In this document: one piece after another, positions 1 to 7,765 of the stretch
Layout: each line of letters opens with the position of its first letter
How positions within the stretch are numbered: position 1 is the first letter of the stretch
Virus record (IMG/VR): IMGVR_UViG_3300023210_000117
Location: 1 to 33,681 of that record
DNA length: 33,681 bases
From: a virus
Strand: one strand, 5' to 3'
Position numbers and translations under genes: made by a program
Notes under the pieces: model-generated
Database searches by the model: none
The model's input: the letters and a program-made list of their open reading frames with translations, nothing else
Told to the model about the DNA's origin: nothing

Positions 1-584
1 TGACTACTCGTAACGTAGGGGTAATCCCCCCAATCGATGTCTAGTCCGAAACCCTGTGCTCCTTCACAAAGAACAGTGGCGTCGGGATTGTGGAAATAAA
101 ACTCCTCGTACATATCAATGAGATAATCATGAAGCAACGGATAGTCTTCGGCACGAGAACCCAGTCGAGAATATTTGGCTCCATAGCAGGGCCCGTTGCC
201 TGTTTTGGTAGTTCCCAGTTTTGATTCTTTACTATCTCTCACAACGTGCTCGTCCCTAATGGTGTGGGCGTTCTTTGCAATATAAATTTTGTTGGCTACG
301 TCTATGCCGGCCTCCTTTAACATTTTAATTTCAGCGAAGAACCTGTGTATATTAACAACGCAGCCGGGGCCTATGATACTTTTCACACCAAAGAACACGC
401 CGGCTGGAATGTGGTGTGTGACAAACTTTTCACCGTTATGATAAATAGTATGACCAGCATTGCATCCACCGTTATAACGGACACAATGTGTATAATCCCC
501 ATCTTTTAAAAGGTGATGAGTAACCTTTCCTTTCCCTTCATCGCCGTATTGAACACCAACGATAACATCAACGATTAAAGACAC
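1..584 (-). CDS. purA: Adenylosuccinate synthetase (PurA/PurZ family), N-terminal part; runs off the window
   Basis: About 194 codons are visible; the 3' end lies beyond position 1. Start is GTG at 584-582, preceded by an AGGGGG ribosome-binding site that overlaps the dnaE stop codon (8-nt gap). The P-loop-like motif GDEGKGK is near residue 13, followed by YNGGCNAGHT, a GTTKTGNGP segment and EGAQGFGLDIDWGDYPYVTSS at the end of the visible part. PurA joins IMP and aspartate with GTP to give adenylosuccinate, the first committed step to AMP. The catalytic Asp and His of E. coli PurA (GDEGKGK and NAGHT) are both present; classical phage PurZ (2-aminoadenylosuccinate synthetase) has lost that Asp. 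The short spacing between GTT and EGAQ resembles archaeal and phage members more than E. coli PurA. Its place directly behind a DNA polymerase gene suggests purine nucleotide supply for replication. The family is certain; the substrate (IMP or dGMP) is not. Confidence 0.93.
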   Translation of the reverse strand, partial: MSLIVDVIVGVQYGDEGKGKVTHHLLKDGDYTHCVRYNGGCNAGHTIYHNGEKFVTHHIPAGVFFGVKSIIGPGCVVNIHRFFAEIKMLKEAGIDVANKIYIAKNAHTIRDEHVVRDSKESKLGTTKTGNGPCYGAKYSRLGSRAEDYPLLHDYLIDMYEEFYFHNPDATVLCEGAQGFGLDIDWGDYPYVTSS

Positions 585-592
585 TTGTCCCC

Positions 593-3500
593 CTATGCTA
601 AGATTCTAAAATTTCTTCGGAGACTTCGAGTTGAAAATCCCCACTTCTCATTGTACTCTAATTTTGCCATATATGGTTTATTAACATGAATTCTATCGTG
701 CTCCTTGACTCCCCAGCAACGAATCTTCGTTAAAGTGTTTGTGTCATCAATAACCTCAATGATCCAATATGGCTTCCCGTTCTTCGTTTTCTTTGGGACA
801 ACCTTTCTCGGAATGAACCAGACACACTCGCACAATTCCGGATCATAATTTGCAATCGCTGGAATAGAAGCTCCACTTAATTGATTATAAATCTCTGGCT
901 TCATAACCTTATTAAATGGGAATACTCCAGTTAGTTCAACAAGATATCCAATCTTTTCTTCATCGGAGAAGTCTCCCTCTGGAGAATAACGCTCAATATT
1001 ATCAATGAGATTCTGTTCCTTTCTCGGCCGATCAACACATATCGCAGACCAAAAGTGTTTACCTCCAGTGAAGCGCTGGTCCATAAGACAGTTCAGTGTT
1101 CCAGAACGGCACAAGACATCTAGACTCTTCTTATTGAGTTTCGAGTAAGTTATTCCCTCATTAAACAGGAACTCCTCAATATTATTAAATGGCCTGTTAG
1201 CAGTAATCTGATCAATTGCTGCGTCACCTAGTCCCTTGATTGAAGATAGCGGCTGGATCAACTTCGTTCCATCCTCTGAAATCTCCCAAACTCTTCCCGA
1301 AGAATTGATATTGAGCCCCTCGATCTCCAGACCAAAAGACTTTGCGATGCCAATTGCTTTTTCTTTTCTCGTCTCAGGTTCTTTGTCCAAAAATGCAGCT
1401 AACCACTCAACCTGATAATAGTTAAGTAACCAAGCGCACTGGTAAGATAGTATACAATAAGATACGGCATGAGACTTGTTAAATCCATAACCCGAGAAAT
1501 ACTCGAAGGTTTCCCAGAATCTTTCGCCGGTTGTTTTCTTCAGGCCCTTTTCAACGCAGCCTTGAATAAACTTTGATTTTAAAGCTTTCTTAACCTTTGC
1601 CTCTTTGCCTGTTCCTTTCTTGGTTAAGACCTTGCGCAAAGCATTCCCCTCATCGAGAGAGAGATCCTTTCCAAGCTTATGAGCCAAGAGAGCAATTTGC
1701 TCTTGGAAAATAAGGAAGCCTGATGTCTCCTCGGTGACAGACCTATGCTCTTCATTAATAAACTTAAGCAGGTGGGGGTTTTCTCTAGCCCGAACATAAT
1801 CATTGTGGACATTAGCGCCCAATGGACCGGGCCGATAAATAGAAGTAACAGCCGCGAGGTCAATCAAGCTTGTCGGCTTAACTTGCTGGCAGAATCTTTG
1901 GGCCCCAGTCTCAGTGAACTGAAAGATGCCAGCCCACTTCCCTGTTTGAAAGATGTTTTTGTAAATATTCTGATCATCAAGGTCAATGATATCTGGGTGT
2001 AAGTTCCTATTATAATAGTCTTTTACATCTTCATAAGTCGGGTTCTCAATATTATGATGTCTCCGCAGAATATGACGAATTGAGCCGTCGATCATCTTTA
2101 AGGTTGAGAGACCGAGAACATCGAATTTAATGAAGCCCATGGTTTCAAGGTGTCTAACATTTTGTCCTTCGCTCCATGGAGTTTGACGAACACCACCAGA
2201 ATTGATAAGGGGCATTCTATTATTCAAGTTCTCGGCGATGACAACGCCGCCAGCGTGGCGAGAGCAGGATCGTACCTGACCATATAAGGTTTCAATGTGA
2301 GTCTTAATGTGGGGATAGCGGGCCAAGAAAACCTTGAGAGTATCGCTGAACTCCATCACCTCATCGAAGGTTGGAGCATAGATGCCAGTCTTGATACCGT
2401 GCTTCAATTTGGCCGGACCGATGGACTCCATCATCATTACGGAGGTTACATCATTAACTTCTTTAAATTCAATTCCATAAAACTTTGAAATGTCCTTGAT
2501 AAGACTCTTAAGTTGCAACGTGTTCCAGTTTGAAATGGGCGCGACTTTATCCTCTCCCCACTCTTTAATCAGGATCTCTTTAAGCTCCATACTGTCAGCA
2601 ACATCATAATCGATGTCGGGATAGTCAGTCGCGTCGGCGCGAAGGAACCGCGCAAACTGCAAGTCCCATTTGATGGGATCAACCTGTGTAATGTTCAACG
2701 CATAGGCAACCAATGAGCCAGCCGCCGAACCTCGACCTGGGCCAGTTAGCATAACCTCGTTTGCCTTTTCACTGATCTGATTCATCGTCAAGAAATACTT
2801 TGAGAAACCTCGGTCTGAAATAACCTCAAGCTCCATACGCAATCGCTCGGTGTACTCCTCGTTCGTATGAAAACCAAGCCGACGCAAGCCTTCGATGCAA
2901 AACTTCTCCAACGCCGAGTCTGCTGTCTCTCCAGCGGGAATAACAAAGTCAGGAAGCCGAACAGTATTATCCGGTAGAAAGTCAGCAATTTTTTCATGGG
3001 CAATCGTATGGGTTCTTACAATGGATTCCATAACCAAGTCATCATCATACTCAACACCACACGATTCCGAGTATTTCTTATATGCCTCCCACATTTGGTT
3101 CCCGTTGCGAGGGTATAACTCATAGCCGATCTCTTCAACTCCCGCTGGAAGATCTGGACTCTCGTATCCTGGCCTTGGTTTCCCAAGCCAGCCAAGCTTT
3201 CTATAAAGTTCACGGTCTTTCCAAGCATCCGGATTGGGATAGTGCGAGTCAGAAGTTGAAATAAGTTCAATTCCAAACTCGTCGTGCATTTTAATGATGT
3301 ATTTATTAAGTTCGTGTTGCTCTGGAATGTTGTTCCATTGAAGCTCTCCGTACCATCGATCTCCGAAGATACTCATCATCTCTTTTGTGGTCTCACGCAT
3401 AGCCTCTAGGACCGCCAGTTCCCCATTCTCACGGTTCTCCCAGTAGTTTCCAGCATACACGCCTCCAAGACAGGCAGAGGCCGCTACAACGCCCTGAGAG

Positions 3501-4012
3501 TACTTTTTTAATAGCTTGTAGTCAACTCTGGGATAACGGTAGTAATTCTCTGGATTGAATGATTCAGAGATCAGCGAGAAGAGATTGTTCAATCCTTCCT
3601 GATCTTGAGCCAATAGGATGAGGTGGCGGCGACGATTAAGGATATTCCTAACCTGCTTCTTTGATGCCTCTTCATCTTCAACTGTTGTTGCAGTTACGTC
3701 TTTATTTAGCGTCTTGCGCTTCTTCTTATCTTCTTTGGCTGCTTCATAGTCATCACGCCAATCATCGAGACTGGGTAAGAAGTATGCTTCAATGCCGAAT
3801 ATGGGCTTAAAATCTCTTCCCTCTTCCTTCATCTTCTTTGCGTGAAGCACCTGATATGGCAAGCCGTTCATGTTCCCATGGTCAGTCAATGCCAAGGCAT
3901 CCATGCCGTTTTCATAGGCAAAGTCCATGTGTTCCTGTGGATACCCAAGGGCATCAAAAATGCTTCCAGCTACGGAATGCGCGTGTAATCCAACAAATGG
4001 GATCTTTTTCAT
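593..4012 (-). CDS. dnaE: DNA polymerase III alpha subunit (DnaE-type, family C)
   Basis: An 1139-residue bacterial-type replicative polymerase, full length for the family. The N-terminal PHP domain has HAHS (H10, H12), DHG (44-46) and a SDSH segment at 254-257. The polymerase core shows GPGRGSAAGSLVAYAL (424-439), PDIDYD with the two metal-binding Asp D466 and D468, and the third Asp D631 in KFDVLGL. YRPGPLG and the GYGFNKSHAVSYCILSY finger segment follow. A helix-hairpin-helix-like IKGLGDAAI and a C-terminal OB-fold-like region (about 1060-1139) complete it. ATG at 4012 has a GGAG site 8-9 nt upstream. It lies last but one in a minus-strand run, just upstream of purA. Phages more often carry family A or B polymerases, so a complete PolC-family enzyme is unusual, all the more since a family A polymerase is also present at 18.4 kb. 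I see no separate DnaQ exonuclease or sliding-clamp gene here. Confidence 0.97.
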   Translation of the reverse strand: MKKIPFVGLHAHSVAGSIFDALGYPQEHMDFAYENGMDALALTDHGNMNGLPYQVLHAKKMKEEGRDFKPIFGIEAYFLPSLDDWRDDYEAAKEDKKKRKTLNKDVTATTVEDEEASKKQVRNILNRRRHLILLAQDQEGLNNLFSLISESFNPENYYRYPRVDYKLLKKYSQGVVAASACLGGVYAGNYWENRENGELAVLEAMRETTKEMMSIFGDRWYGELQWNNIPEQHELNKYIIKMHDEFGIELISTSDSHYPNPDAWKDRELYRKLGWLGKPRPGYESPDLPAGVEEIGYELYPRNGNQMWEAYKKYSESCGVEYDDDLVMESIVRTHTIAHEKIADFLPDNTVRLPDFVIPAGETADSALEKFCIEGLRRLGFHTNEEYTERLRMELEVISDRGFSKYFLTMNQISEKANEVMLTGPGRGSAAGSLVAYALNITQVDPIKWDLQFARFLRADATDYPDIDYDVADSMELKEILIKEWGEDKVAPISNWNTLQLKSLIKDISKFYGIEFKEVNDVTSVMMMESIGPAKLKHGIKTGIYAPTFDEVMEFSDTLKVFLARYPHIKTHIETLYGQVRSCSRHAGGVVIAENLNNRMPLINSGGVRQTPWSEGQNVRHLETMGFIKFDVLGLSTLKMIDGSIRHILRRHHNIENPTYEDVKDYYNRNLHPDIIDLDDQNIYKNIFQTGKWAGIFQFTETGAQRFCQQVKPTSLIDLAAVTSIYRPGPLGANVHNDYVRARENPHLLKFINEEHRSVTEETSGFLIFQEQIALLAHKLGKDLSLDEGNALRKVLTKKGTGKEAKVKKALKSKFIQGCVEKGLKKTTGERFWETFEYFSGYGFNKSHAVSYCILSYQCAWLLNYYQVEWLAAFLDKEPETRKEKAIGIAKSFGLEIEGLNINSSGRVWEISEDGTKLIQPLSSIKGLGDAAIDQITANRPFNNIEEFLFNEGITYSKLNKKSLDVLCRSGTLNCLMDQRFTGGKHFWSAICVDRPRKEQNLIDNIERYSPEGDFSDEEKIGYLVELTGVFPFNKVMKPEIYNQLSGASIPAIANYDPELCECVWFIPRKVVPKKTKNGKPYWIIEVIDDTNTLTKIRCWGVKEHDRIHVNKPYMAKLEYNEKWGFSTRSLRRNFRILA

Positions 4013-4033
4013 TGTGTGTTCTCCAACCTTTCT

Positions 4034-4255
4034 TTATTTATTAACTTCTTGATTTGCTCTACTTAATATTTTAAATTTCCAAAAACCCTGAACATAGATT
4101 ATAATAGTTCCGCAAGTAAAAACCTCGTACATCTTTCCATATGGTGCGCCAGGAACATCCATAACTTTTAAAATTATACCCTGTATGATGTCTCCAAACC
4201 TTGTTCTTTCGGAGGAGATTGATACGAAATCTCCCTCTTGCGGCCTTTCAATCAC
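4034..4255 (-). CDS. Small beta-rich hypothetical protein (73 aa)
   Basis: The start is GTG at 4255, which overlaps the TGA of the preceding DUF2061 gene (GTGA) and has GGAG six bases upstream. The frame stays open to 4276, but the earlier GTG codons have poor spacing to any ribosome-binding site. The protein is rich in beta-forming residues (GDIIQGIILKV, KMYEVFTCGTIIIYVQGFW), like the small SH3/KOW-like barrel proteins common in phages. No catalytic motif is visible and I cannot assign a function. Its TAA end lies 21 nt upstream of dnaE, so it is probably cotranscribed with it. Confidence 0.75.
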   Translation of the reverse strand: MIERPQEGDFVSISSERTRFGDIIQGIILKVMDVPGAPYGKMYEVFTCGTIIIYVQGFWKFKILSRANQEVNK

Positions 4256-4440
4256 TTCGCTCTCCACTTCTCCCACACCCTTTCAAATACATAGTGTCCG
4301 ATAGTAAACAGTGTGTGCAACAATATGGTGATCCATGTAGCTTCCTGTGTGTCTCCCGTAATGGCATACAGGACGATCAGCGTCATCAAAATAGATATTA
4401 TACGCCATGCCACAACTTTTAAAATTAGCTCATTTTTCAT
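4252..4440 (-). CDS. DUF2061-like small membrane protein (62 aa)
   Basis: The short sequence has the DUF2061 pattern: a basic VAWRI start, a TG turn between two hydrophobic stretches (about residues 10-27 and 34-52), and the ending HYVFERVWEKW, matching the family's HERxW signature. Two transmembrane helices are likely, so the product should sit in the host inner membrane. The function of DUF2061 is unknown. ATG at 4440 overlaps the TGA of the 98-aa gene upstream (ATGA) with AAGGAG eight bases before it. It is the only clear small membrane protein in the window outside the tape measure, and lies in the accessory cluster next to the restriction-modification genes. Confidence 0.8.
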   Translation of the reverse strand: MKNELILKVVAWRIISILMTLIVLYAITGDTQEATWITILLHTLFTIGHYVFERVWEKWRAK

Positions 4441-4733
4441 TCTTCGCTCTCCTTCAACTCACTATACCAACAAGGCTCCATATGTGCAACCTCTGGATTA
4501 TGTGGGTTGGGTATAAACTGGGCATCAAGTGATCCAGATCCGTCATAGTAACAGTAAAAAGAGCCAGTGGAAATCATATAATAGATTCCTTCTTCCTTTT
4601 CTGCGAAAGATTCTCTATCGGAGATCTCACCTCGGTATTCTACCTGCTTCCCTTTATAGGTCTTGGGACGGTTATCTTTCATTATTCGCTCCTTTTGAAA
4701 TTTCTCGATGTATGCCCCATCAAGCTTACTCAT
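4437..4733 (-). CDS. Hypothetical protein (98 aa) with two usable starts
   Basis: Acidic, aromatic-rich small protein with an YYMISTGSFYCYYDGSGSLD segment; no family recognised. The first ATG (4733) overlaps the end of the methyltransferase gene and is preceded by AGGAG with 7-nt spacing. A second in-frame ATG at codon 18 (4682) has an equally good AAGGAG with about 7-nt spacing and would give an 81-aa product beginning MKDNRPKTYKG. Either or both may be used. It is cotranscribed with the methyltransferase and the DUF2061 gene, but nothing in the sequence links it functionally to either. Confidence 0.72.
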   Translation of the reverse strand: MSKLDGAYIEKFQKERIMKDNRPKTYKGKQVEYRGEISDRESFAEKEEGIYYMISTGSFYCYYDGSGSLDAQFIPNPHNPEVAHMEPCWYSELKESEE

Positions 4734-5505
4734 TATTAACTCCTATTTCTGATTCTAATTCGTCTTCTAGTTTCTGTATGTTTAAACAAGCCAATTCGAA
4801 GTATTCCCTGTTGGATTCTATTCCAATAAATCGTCTCGAATTCTTTATGGCAACAATCGCGGTGGTACCAGAACCTATATAGGGGTCCAATATTACATCA
4901 CCGGCTTCTGTCGTGGGAAAAATACAATTTTCAACTAATTTTTCTGGAAAAGTGCACACATGACCTTTATTTCTGCTGGGTGGGATTTTCCAAATATTTG
5001 TTAACTTGTGCTCTTTGTTGTCCCACTTCTTGGGCTTTTTAATCTGATAGATCCTCTCCTCTTGGATATGATACCTGTTGGATGGATTACCAATACCGCA
5101 TCGATCCCAGATGATTTCGCACCAAATTGGGAACTTATCTAGCCAGTGCATCGGATGATGCAAGTTATTATTGGTGCGATAAATATTGCGATTGTGCCAA
5201 GCAAATCTAATCTTATGGTTATAAAAAATAGAACTACGACTTACCCTCATCAACTCAAAAATAACAGCTTGCTGCTGGCCCTGATAGGACCATTCTGGCA
5301 GGTCATCATCATACCATTTTTCATACTTTTCGGTCATACTTTTCGATGTTTTTGAGTTTTTATAATTAGAATATCTTTTGCAAAGGTTATACGGGGGAGA
5401 GGTGACGACCACTTCTACAGATCCTTTTTCTAGTGTGGGTAGAACCTCCAGACAATTTCCTAAGATCATAATTCCATTTTTAAATTCCCTTGTTTCAAAA
5501 TCCAT
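4726..5505 (-). CDS. Beta-class DNA methyltransferase, probably N4-cytosine (modification half of a Type II RM pair)
   Basis: A 259-residue SAM-dependent DNA methyltransferase. Catalytic motif IV, TSPPYN, is at 35-40 and comes before the SAM-binding motif I, DPYIGSGTT, at 207-215; this order defines the beta class. An S-P-P-Y tetrad, rather than D/N-P-P-Y, is typical of N4-cytosine enzymes, the type that partners MvaI and BcnI. ATG at 5505 overlaps the stop of the upstream gene (TAATG), which encodes an MvaI/BcnI-like nuclease, so the two are translationally coupled with restriction first and modification second. Its role would be to protect phage DNA from the co-encoded nuclease and possibly from host enzymes with the same specificity. 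The recognition site cannot be read from sequence; a CCNGG-type site is a guess from the family. All core motifs are intact. Confidence 0.93.
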   Translation of the reverse strand: MDFETREFKNGIMILGNCLEVLPTLEKGSVEVVVTSPPYNLCKRYSNYKNSKTSKSMTEKYEKWYDDDLPEWSYQGQQQAVIFELMRVSRSSIFYNHKIRFAWHNRNIYRTNNNLHHPMHWLDKFPIWCEIIWDRCGIGNPSNRYHIQEERIYQIKKPKKWDNKEHKLTNIWKIPPSRNKGHVCTFPEKLVENCIFPTTEAGDVILDPYIGSGTTAIVAIKNSRRFIGIESNREYFELACLNIQKLEDELESEIGVNNE

Positions 5506-6191
5506 TATTGAACTCCGCTGGTTTTTTCGTAAAGCTTTTCGACTTTTCTTGGATTAATTCTAAAGGCTGTCCCCCTGTTCTTTTTTCCCCCTTTGGAGAT
5601 CCTAATTTCAACTACTAAATCCCCAGATTTAACAAGTCGAACAAAATTATCACAAGACATTCCGCTATATTTATGAAACTTTTTAATTTTGCCTTTCTCG
5701 TGTTCAAGAGAAAATACTCTATCCAACTTCCTTCCAGCATGCTCAAGAAGGGCATCTAATTCCCAGTAACCACATTCACGATCATTGTGCATGATAATGA
5801 GGCGATTTTCTAAAATTTGTAAATAAAGACCCAAGTTGTTCGGACCACTTTTGATTGAAGTGTTTAACCTTATTCCGCACTTAGAAAATCTCTTGAAAAA
5901 GTCACGGCTGCCTGAGAACCATTGCTTCATCCATATGGGCTCCTTGGAGAACAAGGTCATTTTAGACTTTCCGTTTGTTGTTTTGAGTTCAATATTTCCA
6001 TCTTTTAATACTATATCGGCGCCGGCTCGATTATTTTCTTCAACTCCCAAAGCTTTTTCCAAACTGCGGCCGAAGGCGCCGTCGTCGCCCAGACGATCAT
6101 CCTGAGAGATACCCAATGTACTTCCGACCAAATTATTGCAAGCATCGCTGACGCCTCCCAATGTATCTTGGTTTGCATTGCTATTCTTCAT
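5505..6191 (-). CDS. MvaI/BcnI-family Type II restriction endonuclease
   Basis: The region GRSLEKALGVEENN (41-54), followed by ADIVLKDGNIELKTT and MTLFSKEP (78-85), is the N-terminal signature of the MvaI/BcnI family: GxxLE..LGv..N, a PD-(D/E)xK core with ELK (E68, K70; acidic partner D59 or D64), then TLFxKEP. A GTAFRI segment (207-212) matches the family's C-terminal motif, with Arg where I recall many members having His. At 228 aa it is near the usual length (MvaI and BcnI are about 240 aa and act as monomers). The best start is ATG 6191, six bases after AGGAG; ATG 6194 and TTG 6197 are alternatives. It overlaps the upstream gene by 11 nt and the methyltransferase by 1 nt. A strong promoter lies about 150 nt upstream inside the preceding gene. 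It may attack competing phages or act in host DNA breakdown. Confidence 0.87.
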   Translation of the reverse strand: MKNSNANQDTLGGVSDACNNLVGSTLGISQDDRLGDDGAFGRSLEKALGVEENNRAGADIVLKDGNIELKTTNGKSKMTLFSKEPIWMKQWFSGSRDFFKRFSKCGIRLNTSIKSGPNNLGLYLQILENRLIIMHNDRECGYWELDALLEHAGRKLDRVFSLEHEKGKIKKFHKYSGMSCDNFVRLVKSGDLVVEIRISKGGKKNRGTAFRINPRKVEKLYEKTSGVQ

Positions 6192-7065
6192 CATCAACTC
6201 CTATTTCATTCCATTCGTGATACTTCATAAATATTGGGTGAGGTCTTTCAATTAGCTTTCGCTCTTCTGATCCCAAGTAGTCGCAGTATCCATCCCAAGA
6301 ATCTATGTTGTAATACCATGGGACTTCAACTTTGCTTTCTATATCTATTATAACAGGTTCAAAGATTTTGTCAAGTAAAAAATGTCGTGCAGAATATCTT
6401 TCTTCTTTTGGCAGTTTCTCCCTGGGATATATTCCGTCCTCCATAACCTCAGAATTATACTGTCCGGTGCCCTCGCGGAGCTTTCTACGACAAGCAACAA
6501 AGTCATCGCGGCCAAATGTAAATCCAAGATACTCATTGTTCTTAACGGTCTTCCCGTCGTGGCTCAACATAAATGGTCTCTCACTTGAAATATCTTTTCT
6601 ATGTGGTCTCAGAATCTCCGGATCATAAACCCCATAAGGGAATGCCACATAATATCTTTTGGGAACGATCCACTTGCTCAGTTTGATCGAGACTCTGAAA
6701 GCAGTGGTTGCTCCCCAAATGATGCTCCAAGATAAACAGTCTCGTTTGCCCACGTCCTTTGCATGAACCGGAACGTAAAAGATTGGGATTTGTTTTCTCG
6801 TCTGTGATGGATAGGGATCGAGCCCTCTTCCAATCCAAACAGGATCTTGGACCCACTCTCCAAGTCGATGTCTTATCAACGGCTTCATATCATCGTTACA
6901 GACAATCCAGATGGTTTCACATCCAGCCCAAGTACACTCATACACCGCTCGCTCAACCGCGAGGTAGTTCGGTGCTATCGGCATCATCGCGTCGTGCCAG
7001 TCCATTTTAAAGTCTAATGGCTGTCCTGCCACCGGTATGATGCCGGCCAGATGAAAGCTGCTCAA
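6181..7065 (-). CDS. GT-A / sugar-nucleotidyltransferase-like protein (294 aa)
   Basis: The N terminus (LAGIIPVAG, then MMPIAPNYLAVERAVYECTWAGCETIWIVCND) follows the pattern of nucleotide-sugar pyrophosphorylases and GT-A folds: a hydrophobic strand, a glycine turn, a P-x-x-x-x-x-x-v-e helix, then 'aG...i.iv'. The rest is tryptophan- and tyrosine-rich and unfamiliar. The classic GxGTR loop is replaced by AGQPLDFKM, so NTP binding is uncertain. The start is TTG at 7065 with GAGGA just upstream; the next ATG would remove the first beta strand, so TTG is preferred. Adjacent to the restriction-modification pair, it could make or transfer a sugar for DNA or virion decoration, but this is inference. 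Confidence 0.68.
   Translation of the reverse strand: MSSFHLAGIIPVAGQPLDFKMDWHDAMMPIAPNYLAVERAVYECTWAGCETIWIVCNDDMKPLIRHRLGEWVQDPVWIGRGLDPYPSQTRKQIPIFYVPVHAKDVGKRDCLSWSIIWGATTAFRVSIKLSKWIVPKRYYVAFPYGVYDPEILRPHRKDISSERPFMLSHDGKTVKNNEYLGFTFGRDDFVACRRKLREGTGQYNSEVMEDGIYPREKLPKEERYSARHFLLDKIFEPVIIDIESKVEVPWYYNIDSWDGYCDYLGSEERKLIERPHPIFMKYHEWNEIGVDDEE
6347..6374 (-). promoter_or_regulatory. Extended -10 sigma70-type promoter for the restriction-modification genes
   Basis: Read on the minus strand, TTGACA (6374-6369) and TATAAT (6352-6347) are separated by 16 bases, with TGT directly before the -10 (extended -10, TGn). Both hexamers are exact. Predicted start is near 6340, about 150 nt before the restriction endonuclease ATG and inside the upstream coding region. 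This would let nuclease and methyltransferase be expressed separately from the long upstream operon. Confidence 0.7.
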
Positions 7066-7122
7066 TTAATCCTCATCGGGTTTTCCGCTGAATAAATTTG
7101 TCTTTTTAGGCGGCGCCGGCAT
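7066..7122 (-). CDS. Possible 18-codon leader peptide before the TTG-initiated gene
   Basis: A short frame starts at ATG 7122 with GAGG four to five bases upstream and encodes MPAPPKKTNLFSGKPDED. Its TAA lies directly before the TTG start of the nucleotidyltransferase-like gene, so it could feed ribosomes onto that weak start codon. It also fills the gap between two genes. It is too short to judge by content and may be chance. Confidence 0.3.
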   Translation of the reverse strand: MPAPPKKTNLFSGKPDED

Positions 7123-7765
7123 GCTGCCTCAATTTTTGGAGATCGTATATCCCAGGTTTTGGTGTATATTTTGGCAAACCTGCCACGCCATGTAATCTCT
7201 TGTATAATCCCAAAAGAGCGTTTCGGTGCTGTTCGAGTGCTCCGATTGATTTTGAGAGGCGGTCGTGAGCTTTCCCGGTGCGTCCCAGTTCTTTTGGAAA
7301 TCGTTTGCCATAATTTTCTATTTGTGCTCGCGCGATTATTAACTTAGTTAAAAGTGGTTCCAGTCGCTCTTCGTAAAATCTTATTACTCTTTCTAGCATC
7401 TCGGATAATGTCTCGTTTTCATAGGATCCGGCGCGCGAGCCTCTTATATAGAATGTGTCGTCGTCCTGCCACCAGCCAGTAGGGCCATACTTGCCAAGTA
7501 TATACTTGACACAGTCACGATCGGGGAAACCGGCCTGTTCGGCGGTACCGCCAGCCTCTCCATGGTGACTTAATACGCAGATAAGACCGTTTGCGTATTC
7601 AAAGATCTCTTCGGCGTCTTCAAAGTCTTCCCCGCTTACCTGAGCCTCCTTCTTATTCCTCTTCTCTCTTGGGGGTCCGATGTCTTGTTTACCAAAAGGA
7701 TTCCAGGCTTCATCCACGGTTTCTTCTTTAATATATTCTCGCCAGTTTTCCATAAGGAGTTTCAT
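7106..7765 (-). CDS. Hypothetical protein with N-terminal MKLLMENWREYIKEE tag (219 aa)
   Basis: No catalytic family is recognised. ATG at 7765 overlaps the TGA of the preceding gene (ATGA); an upstream in-frame GTG at 7777 is less likely. The first 15 residues form an amphipathic segment, K-L-x-x-E-x-W-R-x-Y-I-K, that resembles both ends of the neighbouring 532-aa protein. In several phage groups such leaders precede unrelated proteins, and I infer a targeting tag. The middle contains an acidic stretch and HHGEAGG; the C-terminal half is basic and helical with coiled-coil character. It may be an internal virion protein. Confidence is good that the gene is real and low for its role. Confidence 0.8.
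   Translation of the reverse strand: MKLLMENWREYIKEETVDEAWNPFGKQDIGPPREKRNKKEAQVSGEDFEDAEEIFEYANGLICVLSHHGEAGGTAEQAGFPDRDCVKYILGKYGPTGWWQDDDTFYIRGSRAGSYENETLSEMLERVIRFYEERLEPLLTKLIIARAQIENYGKRFPKELGRTGKAHDRLSKSIGALEQHRNALLGLYKRLHGVAGLPKYTPKPGIYDLQKLRQHAGAA

Noticed and set aside
1745-3264. Plus-strand and second minus-strand open frames inside dnaE
   Set aside because: They overlap the clearly conserved DnaE coding frame, have low-complexity or implausible composition and no ribosome-binding sites.
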